A stretch of DNA of 64,000 nt, from assembly GCA_964532595.1 (NCBI GenBank), contig CAZHIQ010000006.1, positions 1-64,000 on the forward strand, read 5' to 3'. The translations under genes were made by a program, and so were the position numbers. The stretch's first letter is position 1, and every line of letters begins with the position of its first letter. This DNA is from Chryseosolibacter sp964532595. Its GTDB lineage: Bacteria; Bacteroidota; Bacteroidia; Cytophagales; Cyclobacteriaceae. This document shows positions 36,201 to 45,328 of this stretch, piece by piece. The notes beneath the pieces were generated by a model. The model was not told the origin of the DNA. It did no database searches and saw only the letters and a list, made by a program, of their open reading frames with translations.

Positions 36201-36974
36201 ATGGAGCACCTTCTCGTTACGTCCCAGTATGCCCCCGCGGTTGCCCTCATCCAGATAAATCGCCCGAAAGAGCGAAATGCCCTCAATACCCTGTTAATGC
36301 AGGAGCTGCGTGATTCGCTTCATGCGCTCGATCGCGACGACGATGTACGCGCAATCATAATCACCGGGAACGAGCAGGCATTCGCGGCGGGTGCCGACAT
36401 TAAACAGATGGCGAATCTGGAGGCCGTAGATATGCTGTTAGCGGATCAGTTCGCAACCTGGGATCAGATTCGAAAAACAAAGAAACCGCTGATCGCAGCC
36501 GTGTCTGGCTTTTGCCTTGGCGGTGGCTGTGAACTGGCCATGTCTTGTGATATGATTGTCGCCTCGGAGACTGCACAGTTCGGCCAACCCGAAATCAGAA
36601 TTGGCGTAATACCCGGTGCCGGAGGAACTCAGCGTCTGGCCCGTGTTATAGGCAAGGCGCGTGCAATGGAACTTGTACTAACCGGAAAATTAATTACGGC
36701 CGCTGAGGCATTCTCCCGGGGAATCGTTAACAAGGTAGTTCCTATGGAAATGCTCCTTCAGGAGTCTGTCGCACTTGCGAGTGAAGTAGCATCCATGTCA
36801 CCCATAGCGGTGCAACTCGCCAAAGAGGCAGTTCTTCAGGCGTTCGAAATGCCGCTCGAACAGGGGCTGCACTTCGAACGCAAGAACTTCTACCTCTGCT
36901 TCACTACTGATGACCAGAAGGAAGGTATGCACTCATTCATTGAAAAGCGCAAACCTGACTACAAAGGCCGGTAA
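36201..36974 (+). CDS. Enoyl-CoA hydratase/isomerase
   Basis: A 257-residue crotonase-fold enzyme that hydrates trans-2-enoyl-CoA. The start MEHLLVTSQ is chosen over a GTG at 36183 because it gives the standard length. AFAAGADIKQM builds the oxyanion hole, CLGGGCELAMSCD carries one catalytic Glu region, and QPEIRIGVIPGAGGTQRL the second Glu (E..G..PGAGG). It resembles FadB1x/PaaF-type short-chain hydratases. Its TAA directly abuts the stop of the convergent DUF6588 gene. Confidence 0.93.
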   Translation: MEHLLVTSQYAPAVALIQINRPKERNALNTLLMQELRDSLHALDRDDDVRAIIITGNEQAFAAGADIKQMANLEAVDMLLADQFATWDQIRKTKKPLIAAVSGFCLGGGCELAMSCDMIVASETAQFGQPEIRIGVIPGAGGTQRLARVIGKARAMELVLTGKLITAAEAFSRGIVNKVVPMEMLLQESVALASEVASMSPIAVQLAKEAVLQAFEMPLEQGLHFERKNFYLCFTTDDQKEGMHSFIEKRKPDYKGR

Positions 36975-37997
36975 TTAACGGATTGAAATCCCAACCCCCG
37001 CGGAAATACAGTTGTATTCCTGCACTGTATAGTCAGCATGGAAGGTCAGAATCGCGAGTTTCAGCCGCATTCCGGCCGTAGCACGAAATCCGGAAGACGC
37101 TGAGCGGAGGGAAATAGGGTCTCTTTCGTGACTCTCAATCTCACCGTCGTCGTCAACATCAAAATCTCCCTTCAAAGCGAGATTAGTGTTGGCTGAATTG
37201 TAACCAACTCCTCCATACAACGTCAGAATAGAAAACTTCTTCGAGATAAGTCCCTGGACCGTCCATGCACTCGCCTCGAAGATGGCGTGCTGGCTGGGGT
37301 TCATTTCGGGATCAAAATAGGTATCGAGTTCAATTTTGGTATACCCAACGAAACCGGACAGATCGAAGGGAAGCAACTTCATACCGGGGATCCATTGCTT
37401 GATGTCGTGCATCACGCCCACCCCAAGAATTTTCAACGATCCATTATCTCCCAGATCGATAGTGGGTGTAAAACGCAGTTTGAGGTCGGTGCCTTTGATA
37501 AGGCCGATCCCGACATGGGCCATAGGCACAGGGATCCAGTTTTTTCCAATATTTCCTTCAAGATCAAGACCTCCCGGCACTTCAAAAGCCTCCGACAATC
37601 CGGAATTTTCTTCTACTATACGCAGGTAAGACTCATCTTCAGGACCAATAATGGTTGGCATTTCCGGATAATACGGTGACGACGGGTCGAGCTGCAATGT
37701 TTGCAAACCGAGGTCGCTCACATTAAAAAAGCGGTCAGCCTGCGGAACAACCATCGCGTTGCCCGTAATGGTGATATCAATGCCAGCGATTTTGTGGGGT
37801 TTGGCCGTATTGTACCATCCCTGGTTCAATCCCAGCCCGAAACTCTTCATGAAGGGATTTATGTAGGCCTCGATGAGTTTTTCACCATCTTCAACGCTTC
37901 CACTGAGGAATTTATCAAGATCATCCTGAGCAGACGCTACACTGGTAGTACCAACCACCAGCGAAAAAGCAAGGAGCATTCGTAATAAGCGATTCAT
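36975..37997 (-). CDS. DUF6588 family secreted/outer-membrane protein
   Basis: A 340-residue protein with a signal peptide (1-23, SVASAQ). The region AYINPFMKSFGLGLNQGWYNTAK (split), GLIKGTDLKLRF and the strand-rich C-terminus (GLISKKFSILTLYGGVGY) resemble the DUF6588 barrel family of Bacteroidota. It likely sits in the outer membrane. Function unknown. An upstream extension of 31 codons would overlap the waaA promoter and is rejected. Confidence 0.8.
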   Translation of the reverse strand: MNRLLRMLLAFSLVVGTTSVASAQDDLDKFLSGSVEDGEKLIEAYINPFMKSFGLGLNQGWYNTAKPHKIAGIDITITGNAMVVPQADRFFNVSDLGLQTLQLDPSSPYYPEMPTIIGPEDESYLRIVEENSGLSEAFEVPGGLDLEGNIGKNWIPVPMAHVGIGLIKGTDLKLRFTPTIDLGDNGSLKILGVGVMHDIKQWIPGMKLLPFDLSGFVGYTKIELDTYFDPEMNPSQHAIFEASAWTVQGLISKKFSILTLYGGVGYNSANTNLALKGDFDVDDDGEIESHERDPISLRSASSGFRATAGMRLKLAILTFHADYTVQEYNCISAGVGISIR

Positions 37998-38074
37998 AGT
38001 AGGTATAGATAAGGTAGACTTCAAAATAAACGTATTTCTTGCTGGAAAAAAATCGTTCATGGACCCCCTTTTGG

Positions 38075-38082
38075 TATTTTTG
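38075..38082 (+). promoter_or_regulatory. -7 box of waaA
   Basis: TATTTTTG ends 6 nt before the ATG at 38089. Confidence 0.55.
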
Positions 38083-38088
38083 CGACCC

Positions 38089-39330
38089 ATGAATGTATTC
38101 TATCGCCTTTTCATCTTTTTTTACGGTGTCGGTCTCAGGATCGCCAGTCTGTTCGATGACAAGGCTCGGGATTTCATCGCGGGCCGACGGAACATTTTTA
38201 CACGCATTACCCAGGCCCTTGAGGGCAACACTCGCCGTATCATTTGGGTCCATTGCGCGTCGCTCGGCGAATTTGAGCAAGGTCGTCCTGTAATTGAGTC
38301 CCTGCGTCAGGAACTGCCCCAATACCGCATTTTTCTAACTTTCTTTTCTCCCAGCGGTTATCGCATCAGAAAAAACTACCCTGGCGCCGACGACATCTTT
38401 TACCTCCCACTCGATACCAAAAGCAACGCCCGACGGTTCGTGCGACTGGTAAACCCCAGCCTGGCAATATTTGTCAAGTACGAGTTCTGGTACTATTACA
38501 CCCGACAACTCAAGGAAAGGAATATCCCTCTTCTTTCTATCTCCGCCATTTTTCGCCCCGGACAAGTGTTTTTCCGAAAATCAGGCTCCTTCAACCGGAG
38601 TATCCTGCGTAATTTTTCCCACTTTTTCGTTCAAAACCAGACCTCCGCTCAACTACTTCATTCTATTGACATCTATAATGTAACCGTATCGGGCGACACG
38701 CGTTTCGACCGCGTGACTCAAATCGTTGGTCAGGCGGCGGAAGTGGAAATTGCCAAAGCGTTCAAAGGCAAAGACCGCGTCTTTGTAGTAGGCAGTGCCT
38801 GGCCCGAAGACCTGGACGTACTTCTTCCCCTTATCAATGAAAATCGCCTAAAATTCATTGTCGCCCCTCATGAAATCAACGAACAGCAGATTTCTGAATT
38901 TGAGCGGGCACTTTCGGTTTCGTCTATCCGATATTCGCAGGCAGAAGAAGCAGATCTCGAATCTTTCTCCGTGCTGATCATCGATAACGTCGGTCTTCTC
39001 TCCCGTCTCTATCGTTACGGGGAGTTCGCGTTTGTTGGAGGCGCCTTTGGAAAGGGACTTCACAACATTCTTGAAGCCGCTTCGTACGGTATGCCGATAT
39101 TGTTTGGCAACAAAAATTATGAGAAATTTCAGGAAGCACTCGACCTGATAAACCGCGGTGGCGCGTTTCCGGTAGCCGATTACCCTGATCTTAAGAAGAA
39201 ATTTGAAATGCTGAATACTCCCGAGACGTTTCTTCTGGCATGTGAAGTGTGTCGGCAGTACGTGGAGGAAAGCACTGGCGCTACTACGCAAATTGTCGGC
39301 TACTGCCGGCAACTTCTTGAGAAACCGTAA
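38089..39330 (+). CDS. waaA: 3-deoxy-D-manno-octulosonic acid transferase
   Basis: A 413-residue inner-membrane-associated glycosyltransferase (GT30) that adds Kdo to lipid A. The N-terminal hydrophobic helix (FYRLFIFFYGVGLRIASL) anchors it; HCASLGEFEQGRPVIE holds the catalytic Glu; the C-terminal Rossmann half has GSAWPEDLDVLLP, APHEI and GGAFGKGLHNILEAASYG. The start MNVFYRLF is supported by the -7 box just upstream. It implies lipopolysaccharide and hence a Gram-negative envelope. Confidence 0.94.
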   Translation: MNVFYRLFIFFYGVGLRIASLFDDKARDFIAGRRNIFTRITQALEGNTRRIIWVHCASLGEFEQGRPVIESLRQELPQYRIFLTFFSPSGYRIRKNYPGADDIFYLPLDTKSNARRFVRLVNPSLAIFVKYEFWYYYTRQLKERNIPLLSISAIFRPGQVFFRKSGSFNRSILRNFSHFFVQNQTSAQLLHSIDIYNVTVSGDTRFDRVTQIVGQAAEVEIAKAFKGKDRVFVVGSAWPEDLDVLLPLINENRLKFIVAPHEINEQQISEFERALSVSSIRYSQAEEADLESFSVLIIDNVGLLSRLYRYGEFAFVGGAFGKGLHNILEAASYGMPILFGNKNYEKFQEALDLINRGGAFPVADYPDLKKKFEMLNTPETFLLACEVCRQYVEESTGATTQIVGYCRQLLEKP

Positions 39331-39372
39331 TACCGAAACTCCTCACGGAATTATCCGTACCACAAAACAATC

Positions 39373-40287
39373 ATGGAAGGCATCGTACTTCGCTCTACAG
39401 GGTCATTCTATGACGTCTTAGCCGAAGACGGCAGCCGGATTATTTGCAAAGTGCGTGGCCGAATCAGGCTGGAAGGCATCCGAGAATCCAATCCTGTCGC
39501 AGTTGGCGACCGGGTCAGCTTTGAAAAAGAAGACGATGTCGGAGCTATCACTGCCATTCTACCACGTACAAATCACATCACACGGCAATCCGTAAAGAAG
39601 AAAGGTCACACTCATGTGCTGGCCGCTAACGTCGACCAGGCCTTCCTGATTGTCACCGTAGCGCTCCCTCGAACATCGACCGGATTTATAGACCGGTTTC
39701 TGGTGTCGGCAGAGTCGTTTCGAATCCCTCAAACTATTGTATTCAACAAACGCGACCTTCTCGACGACGAAGCACTGGAATTTCAGGAGGCTATAGCTGA
39801 CCTCTACCACCGCATTGGTATTGCCACGTTGGCCGTATCAGCCGTTCACGACGACCTTCAAGCACTGCGACAAGCCCTGACAGGTAAGACTACATTGCTT
39901 GCCGGCCACTCAGGTGTTGGAAAATCAACCCTGCTCAATGCCCTGAGTCCGGAGATAAACCAGAAAGTCGGCGACCTCTCGGACTTCTCACTAAAGGGGA
40001 AGCACACCACGACATTTGCTGAGATGTTCCCGCTGGATAACAATACGTTTGTCATCGACACTCCGGGAATTAAAGAGTGGGCCCCGGCCGACATGTCCGA
40101 CCAGGAGCTCTCCGACTACTTCCCGGAGATGCGCATTCGCCGACAAGACTGCAAATTTGGGGCACGCTGCATCCACTACAACGAACCCGATTGCGCAGTC
40201 CTTGACGCTGTCAAGAGCGGGGAAATTTCAATCACGCGCTACGAAAGCTATCTGAGTATTCTGTCGGGAAAAGATAATCGACGTTGA
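39373..40287 (+). CDS. rsgA: Ribosome small-subunit-dependent GTPase A
   Basis: RsgA is a circularly permuted GTPase acting in late 30S maturation. The 304-residue protein has an N-terminal OB fold (to about 70), permuted G motifs (G4 FNKRDL near 122-127, G1 GHSGVGKST near 177-185, G3 DTPG near 231-234) and a C-terminal zinc site C260-x5-C266-x-H268-x5-C274. All are intact. It follows waaA after 42 bp and may share its transcript. Confidence 0.95.
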   Translation: MEGIVLRSTGSFYDVLAEDGSRIICKVRGRIRLEGIRESNPVAVGDRVSFEKEDDVGAITAILPRTNHITRQSVKKKGHTHVLAANVDQAFLIVTVALPRTSTGFIDRFLVSAESFRIPQTIVFNKRDLLDDEALEFQEAIADLYHRIGIATLAVSAVHDDLQALRQALTGKTTLLAGHSGVGKSTLLNALSPEINQKVGDLSDFSLKGKHTTTFAEMFPLDNNTFVIDTPGIKEWAPADMSDQELSDYFPEMRIRRQDCKFGARCIHYNEPDCAVLDAVKSGEISITRYESYLSILSGKDNRR

Positions 40288-40314
40288 TTAACCCGCAGAT
40301 CATAACATATACCG

Positions 40315-40821
40315 CTATCCTTTCCTTACGGCACTCCATTTCTTGATTTGCCAGTACACGCGTCCCGTCGTCAGGTGGTTGCCACTCGCATCGTGAACCA
40401 GCACCTGGCAGGTGGTAACAACTGCATCGCTGCTTTCGAGAGGCTGGAGAATTTCATCCCTGAGCCATTCTTCCGAGATGCGAAACGTGGCATACGCATC
40501 CGTTCTCCCTTGATAATGGTAGTCCATTTCAAGGCGCTGCATGATGAGCCGGTATTCGCGCGGATTTAGTTGTGAGATTAAGACCAGGCCCGTTGAAAAC
40601 TCTGAAACCGTTGCGAGCGCACACGCGTGAAGGCCTCGTATGTGATTCAGGTTTCGCTTTCGGTAAGGCAACAGAACCTTCACCGCGTACGATTCCAACT
40701 CCACAACGCGAAAACCGTGGGGCTTATTGAACGGAACCAGACGATTGAGCGACAAGTTCAATAGGCGGCGATACCATGTCGAATGCCGGGCTTTTTCAAT
40801 TATCTTCGCAGGGCTGAGCAT
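40315..40821 (-). CDS. DUF4442 family protein (hotdog fold, thioesterase-like)
   Basis: A 168-residue soluble protein. The segment GFRVVELESYAVKVLLPYRKRNLNHIRGLHACALATVSE (split here, about 36-75) is the DUF4442 hotdog region, where N-x-x-x-x-x-H and a helix resemble PaaI-type thioesterases. Substrate and activity unknown. It is minus-strand, between rsgA and the second saccharopine dehydrogenase-like gene. Confidence 0.82.
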   Translation of the reverse strand: MLSPAKIIEKARHSTWYRRLLNLSLNRLVPFNKPHGFRVVELESYAVKVLLPYRKRNLNHIRGLHACALATVSEFSTGLVLISQLNPREYRLIMQRLEMDYHYQGRTDAYATFRISEEWLRDEILQPLESSDAVVTTCQVLVHDASGNHLTTGRVYWQIKKWSAVRKG

Positions 40822-40903
40822 ATGCGGTGATTTAAGACATCAATTTAACAAAAGGCTTGAGCGTGTCCTAAAATCACCGCCAAACCAATAATCCAGGAAG
40901 GAG

Positions 40904-42031
40904 ATGAAGAAGAAAATTGCTGTTTTGGGAGCAGGTCTCGTCGGAAAGGCTATCGCGCTTGACCTGGCCCGTGATTTCCAGGTTACCTCTGCCGACATTC
41001 GCGACGATTCGTTCGGAGCATTACAGGCATCAGGCGTAGGCACTGAGATTCTCGATTTCAACGACAAAGACAAGTTACGTGCATTTGTAAGCACCTTCGA
41101 TCTCGTTGTAGGCGCGGTTCCCGGATTCATGGGCTTCGGCGTCGCGCAAGCAGTTGTTCAGGCCGGCAAAAACATGGTTGATATTTCCTTTTTCCCCGAA
41201 GATCCTTTCCTGCTCGACGAGGAAGCCCGCCGTAAGCAAGTTACCCTCGTCACCGACTGCGGCGTAGCTCCCGGCATGGGAAACATACTGCTGGGTTATC
41301 ACAACAAGCAGATGAAGGTACTTCGCTACGAATGCCTCGTAGGTGGATTACCCGTAGCCAGGACATGGCCATGGGAATACAAGGCAGTTTTTTCACCGAT
41401 TGATGTCATTGAAGAATACGTCAGGCCAGCGCGTTACGTTCAGAATGGTGCCATTGTCGTCCGGGAAGCGCTCTCCGATCCTGAGCTAATCGACTTCGAA
41501 GGAATAGGAACACTTGAGTCCTGGAATTCGGACGGATTACGGACACTAATCCAAACTATGCCGCACATTCCGGATATGATTGAAAAAACACTGCGCTACC
41601 CGGGAACCATCGAATACCTGCGACTGCTGCGCGAATCCGGCTTTTTCTCTCAGGAGCCCATTGATATCAACGGTACGTCTGTACGCCCGATTGATGTTAC
41701 CGCTCGTCTTCTGTTTCCTCAATGGAAACTGAAACCGGGCGAGCGTGAATTCACGGTGATGAGGATCCAAATTTCCGGAGAACAATCCGGCGCACCCCGC
41801 ACGTGGACCTATAACCTGCTCGACCACACGGATGTCAGCTCAGGCACGCTATCCATGGCTCGCACCACGGGATACACCTGTACGGCAGCCGTACACCTTG
41901 TTGCCAACGGAAGCTTTAATCGAAAGGGCGTCTGTCCACCCGAGTATCTTGGGGAAGATGAGGCTCACTACAAATTCATCCTCGATCACCTCGCACAACG
42001 CGGTGTCCGATACGACATCAAGAGCGAGTAA
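40904..42031 (+). CDS. Saccharopine dehydrogenase family protein (second copy)
   Basis: A 375-residue oxidoreductase with Rossmann start IAVLGAGLVGKAIALDLA, DLVVGAVPGFMGFGVAQAVV and the conserved DCGVAPGMGNILLGY. Shorter than the paralogue at 23874 and only distantly alike outside the nucleotide site. Probably acts in lysine/aminoadipate metabolism, unproven. It has a strong Shine-Dalgarno-like AGGAAGGAG just before the ATG, unlike most genes here. Confidence 0.88.
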   Translation: MKKKIAVLGAGLVGKAIALDLARDFQVTSADIRDDSFGALQASGVGTEILDFNDKDKLRAFVSTFDLVVGAVPGFMGFGVAQAVVQAGKNMVDISFFPEDPFLLDEEARRKQVTLVTDCGVAPGMGNILLGYHNKQMKVLRYECLVGGLPVARTWPWEYKAVFSPIDVIEEYVRPARYVQNGAIVVREALSDPELIDFEGIGTLESWNSDGLRTLIQTMPHIPDMIEKTLRYPGTIEYLRLLRESGFFSQEPIDINGTSVRPIDVTARLLFPQWKLKPGEREFTVMRIQISGEQSGAPRTWTYNLLDHTDVSSGTLSMARTTGYTCTAAVHLVANGSFNRKGVCPPEYLGEDEAHYKFILDHLAQRGVRYDIKSE

Positions 42032-42046
42032 TCGTTTGGTGTATCA

Positions 42047-43756
42047 CTACTGAGCCCGTCCACTGTCTGCGCTATCACTTTCAGCAGCCAGCTTGCTCTT
42101 CCTGTAACCGTAGCCAAAGTAGATGACCAGTCCCAGGGCCATCCAAACAAAGAAGTACACCCAAGACTGCGCAGGAATCTCGATGAGCAGATAGGAGCAG
42201 AACAAAACTCCCATAATGGGGATCAGGGAGAAGTTGCGGATATACGTTAATACTGACAACACCAGGCCCCCCACTACAAACACCAGGAACAGGAACGTCT
42301 GAAGGTCGCCAACGTTAGTCAGCGCACCAGCAAGCTTGTCCCGGACAAGCAGTAAGTATCCCAGAAAAACAATCGGAACAATAAACCTACCGTTGATGTA
42401 GGGCAGGTGAAATTTGCGTTCCCGCTGATCGGGGGTGAGTCTGGGTAACAAAAGAACTCCCCCTGAAACCAGAACGAAAGCGAATAGGGTACCAATACTT
42501 GTAAGATCGGTCATAAGGTCGCTACCCATAAACAGAGTGGGAATTGCCACCATGACCCCTGTAACGATTGTAGAGAACCAGGGAGTCTGGTAGCGAGGGT
42601 GTACTTTGGCAAACGACCGCGGCAACAATCCATCGCGACTCATACTCATCCAAATGCGGGGCTGCCCGAGCTGAAAGACAAGGAGGACGGAAGTGGTTGC
42701 TACCACAGCACTAATGGAAACAATGTAGCTAATCCAATCCAGCCCAACACGTTCAAAGACAAAAGCTAACGGATCGGTTACTTGCAGCTCGGTATAGTGA
42801 ACCATTCCGGTGAGAACGAAAGCAATGAGAATATACAACCCTGTACAAAGCAGCAGGGAATAAATCATACCGCGCGGCAAATCGCGCTGCGGGTTGCGAC
42901 ACTCCTCCGCAGTAGTAGATATGGCATCAAACCCGATATAAGCATAGAAGACAGCCGAGACACCGCGTAACACCCCCTCGAATCCGTTCGGCATGAAAGG
43001 ATTCCAGTTCGCGGGCTCAACGTAAAAGAATCCTATACTGATCACAAACAGAATGACCAAGACCTTGAAAACGACCAGAAAATTGGTGGCTTTCTTACTC
43101 TCCCGAATACCGACAAAAGTCAGGACAGTGATAATCACTACAATCAGAAATGCCGGCACATTGATAAACAGCCGATCCCCGAAAAGCATGGGCGCAGCAT
43201 GCCATGATTCCTGTATAAAGAGCAATCGATCGTCGAGCACCAACCCCTGAGCGATCGCGTTTTCGACCTGAGCGTATGCAGCCCGTGCGGCTCCGGGATC
43301 AGTGGTGAGCCACGCCGGCAGGTGAATACCAAATCCCTGTAACAAATTATTAAAGTACCCGCTCCAGGAAATAGCAACAACAATATTCCCGATCGTGTAC
43401 TCAAGGACCAACGCCCATCCAATTATCCACGCTACCAGCTCTCCAAACGACACGTAAGCATAGGTGTAAGCACTTCCTGCCACGGGCACCCGACTGGCGA
43501 ATTCGGCATAGCAAAGCGCTGAGAAACCGCAGGTTACTGCAGTGATGATGAAGAGTAGAGAGATGCCGGGACCACCGTTAAAGGCGGCCGTTCCGATCGT
43601 CGAAAAAATACCTGCCCCGACCACTGCCGCAATACCCATCGACACCAGATCGCGAACTCCCAGTACTTTCTTCAGGCCGCTGCCAGTGGCTTCGACCTCC
43701 CTGGTTTCTGCTATCATCCGGGATATACTCTTCTTGCGGAATAATGAATTAGCCAT
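42047..43756 (-). CDS. APC family amino acid permease
   Basis: A 569-residue inner-membrane transporter with about 14 hydrophobic segments. The APC signatures are GIAAVVGAGIFSTIG in segment 1 and FYAYIGFDAISTTAEECRNPQRDLP (split) in the sixth; YAEFASRVPVAGSAYTYAY is in segment 3. It resembles cationic amino acid transporters (CAT/YfnA type), with a long periplasmic loop around 150-200. The upstream frame is open for 20 more codons without likeness. The substrate is inferred only to be an amino acid. Confidence 0.9.
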   Translation of the reverse strand: MANSLFRKKSISRMIAETREVEATGSGLKKVLGVRDLVSMGIAAVVGAGIFSTIGTAAFNGGPGISLLFIITAVTCGFSALCYAEFASRVPVAGSAYTYAYVSFGELVAWIIGWALVLEYTIGNIVVAISWSGYFNNLLQGFGIHLPAWLTTDPGAARAAYAQVENAIAQGLVLDDRLLFIQESWHAAPMLFGDRLFINVPAFLIVVIITVLTFVGIRESKKATNFLVVFKVLVILFVISIGFFYVEPANWNPFMPNGFEGVLRGVSAVFYAYIGFDAISTTAEECRNPQRDLPRGMIYSLLLCTGLYILIAFVLTGMVHYTELQVTDPLAFVFERVGLDWISYIVSISAVVATTSVLLVFQLGQPRIWMSMSRDGLLPRSFAKVHPRYQTPWFSTIVTGVMVAIPTLFMGSDLMTDLTSIGTLFAFVLVSGGVLLLPRLTPDQRERKFHLPYINGRFIVPIVFLGYLLLVRDKLAGALTNVGDLQTFLFLVFVVGGLVLSVLTYIRNFSLIPIMGVLFCSYLLIEIPAQSWVYFFVWMALGLVIYFGYGYRKSKLAAESDSADSGRAQ

Positions 43757-43971
43757 CCTGTGAGGTTTTGAAGCAGCCAAAATACTAAAATCCCGGAACG
43801 GTGAACGCAGAAACAATGATATGTGTTGAAGTCGTTATTCAGATGGCAGCTATCGATGCCAGCCGGAACTGACATTTAGCCTGCGACCAGACCGACGAAC
43901 GAAAAAATTCCGCTATCTTGAGAACTCTTTCAAACCAAACCCCGTCGGATTTTTGATCAAACTTATTTTCA

Positions 43972-44631
43972 ATGGATGTTGAACTCAATCAGGAGAATGG
44001 ATTAAGCCCGCGGCCAGATGGAACGAGAATCAGCATAACCGCCGAAGAAATCAACAACTTACCCCTGCGTAGTTACACGGGAAAGACAAGCGTCATCAGT
44101 GATCCAGCTAAGCTCGCGCGTATCATCCGGGATATTGAAGCCTTTGATGTTATCGGATTTGATACCGAGACCCGACCGTCTTTTCGCAAAGGACAACTTT
44201 ACGACGTCTCGTTGCTGCAAATTGCCACACCCGACAGAGTGTATCTGATCCGCCTCAACCATACGGGTTTGACCAACGAAATCATTGGCCTCCTCTCTAA
44301 CCCAAAAATCGTCAAAGCGGGCGTAGGCATTCGCGATGATCTCAAAGCCCTTCAGAAATTGCGCAAGTTCGAGCCCGCCGGTTTTCACGACTTGTCGGTA
44401 CTGGCAAAACAGGCCGGCTTGCAAGTAGAGAGCGTCAAGAAACTTACCGCTCTCCTGCTCGGATTTCGGATCTCCAAGAGCGCGCAGACGTCGAACTGGG
44501 AAGTGCGCACCTTCACGCAAAAACAAATCGAATACGCCGCCACCGACGCGTGGGTATGCCTGGAACTATTTCATAAGCTTAAGCCGGCAAGCTCAAATCT
44601 TTTCAATGGCCACCCTGTGAGCGCCGCATGA
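43972..44631 (+). CDS. 3'-5' exonuclease of the DEDDy (RNase D/WRN-like) family
   Basis: A 219-residue exonuclease. Exo I is FDTETRPS (D64, E66), Exo II is GVGIRDDLKAL near 117-126 with the Asp, and Exo III is YAATDAWVCLELF near 186-198 with Tyr and Asp. No HRDC domain is attached, so it is the minimal single-domain form like the KTTA-type WRN exonucleases. It overlaps nudK by 4 nt (ATGA), so the pair is co-translated. Confidence 0.9.
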   Translation: MDVELNQENGLSPRPDGTRISITAEEINNLPLRSYTGKTSVISDPAKLARIIRDIEAFDVIGFDTETRPSFRKGQLYDVSLLQIATPDRVYLIRLNHTGLTNEIIGLLSNPKIVKAGVGIRDDLKALQKLRKFEPAGFHDLSVLAKQAGLQVESVKKLTALLLGFRISKSAQTSNWEVRTFTQKQIEYAATDAWVCLELFHKLKPASSNLFNGHPVSAA

Positions 44632-45203
44632 AACATCCCAAAATCATTGAAAAAAAACTACTGGCGCACAACCGCTATCGCTTGTACGAGTACACTTTTT
44701 CCATCAATGATTCAACGGGCAAACCCGTGGTACAGAAACGCGAAGCTTACGATCGCGGCGACGGCGCAACCATCTTACTCTATAATCTTGCCACCCGTAC
44801 AGTCATCCTTACACGACAGTTCCGACTGCCTTCCTTCGTCAATGGAAACGATGACGGGACACTTATAGAAACGTGTGCCGGGATGCTCGATGAAGATCAT
44901 CCCGATGACGCGATTCGCCGTGAGACGGAGGAGGAGACCGGATACAAAATCACCAACGTCGAAAAAGTCCTGGAAGCATATTCTTCACCCGGAGCCGTTA
45001 CTGAAATCATTCACTATTACGTAGGCGAGTATACACCCGATCAAAAAATTGGTGAAGGAGGTGGTCTCGCTGCCGAACAGGAAGACATCGAAGTACTCGA
45101 ACTCCAGTTTGAGCAAGCCTACAACATGATTGCCACCGGCGAGATAAAAGACGCCAAAACCATTCTCCTCTTGCAGTACGCGCGGATCAATTTCTTCAAT
45201 TGA
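44628..45203 (+). CDS. nudK: NudK-type NUDIX hydrolase (GDP-mannose pyrophosphatase)
   Basis: A 191-residue NUDIX enzyme. The box GMLDEDHPDDAIRRETEEETGY near 87-108 has the REx2EE core, with Asp in place of the first Glu as in E. coli NudK. EAYDRGDGATILLYN, TRTVILTRQFRLP and SPGAVTEIIHYYVGEY are NudK-like. It hydrolyses GDP-mannose or similar nucleotide sugars; specificity is inferred. It is translationally coupled to the exonuclease gene. Confidence 0.9.
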   Translation: MKHPKIIEKKLLAHNRYRLYEYTFSINDSTGKPVVQKREAYDRGDGATILLYNLATRTVILTRQFRLPSFVNGNDDGTLIETCAGMLDEDHPDDAIRRETEEETGYKITNVEKVLEAYSSPGAVTEIIHYYVGEYTPDQKIGEGGGLAAEQEDIEVLELQFEQAYNMIATGEIKDAKTILLLQYARINFFN

Positions 45204-45300
45204 AGCGGACACCCCTTCCTTCACCGCCCCCCATCCGCCATTCACCTACCCCGCCCCTTCCCCGGCCTATTGACCGTATCCCGGCAACAAACAGTGTCGT

Positions 45301-45308
45301 TATCTTTG
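45301..45308 (+). promoter_or_regulatory. -7 box of the LiaF-like gene
   Basis: TATCTTTG matches TAnnTTTG exactly, 20 nt before the ATG at 45329, downstream of a C-rich stretch. Confidence 0.5.
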
Positions 45309-45328
45309 GTACACCAAACAAGAAAGAT

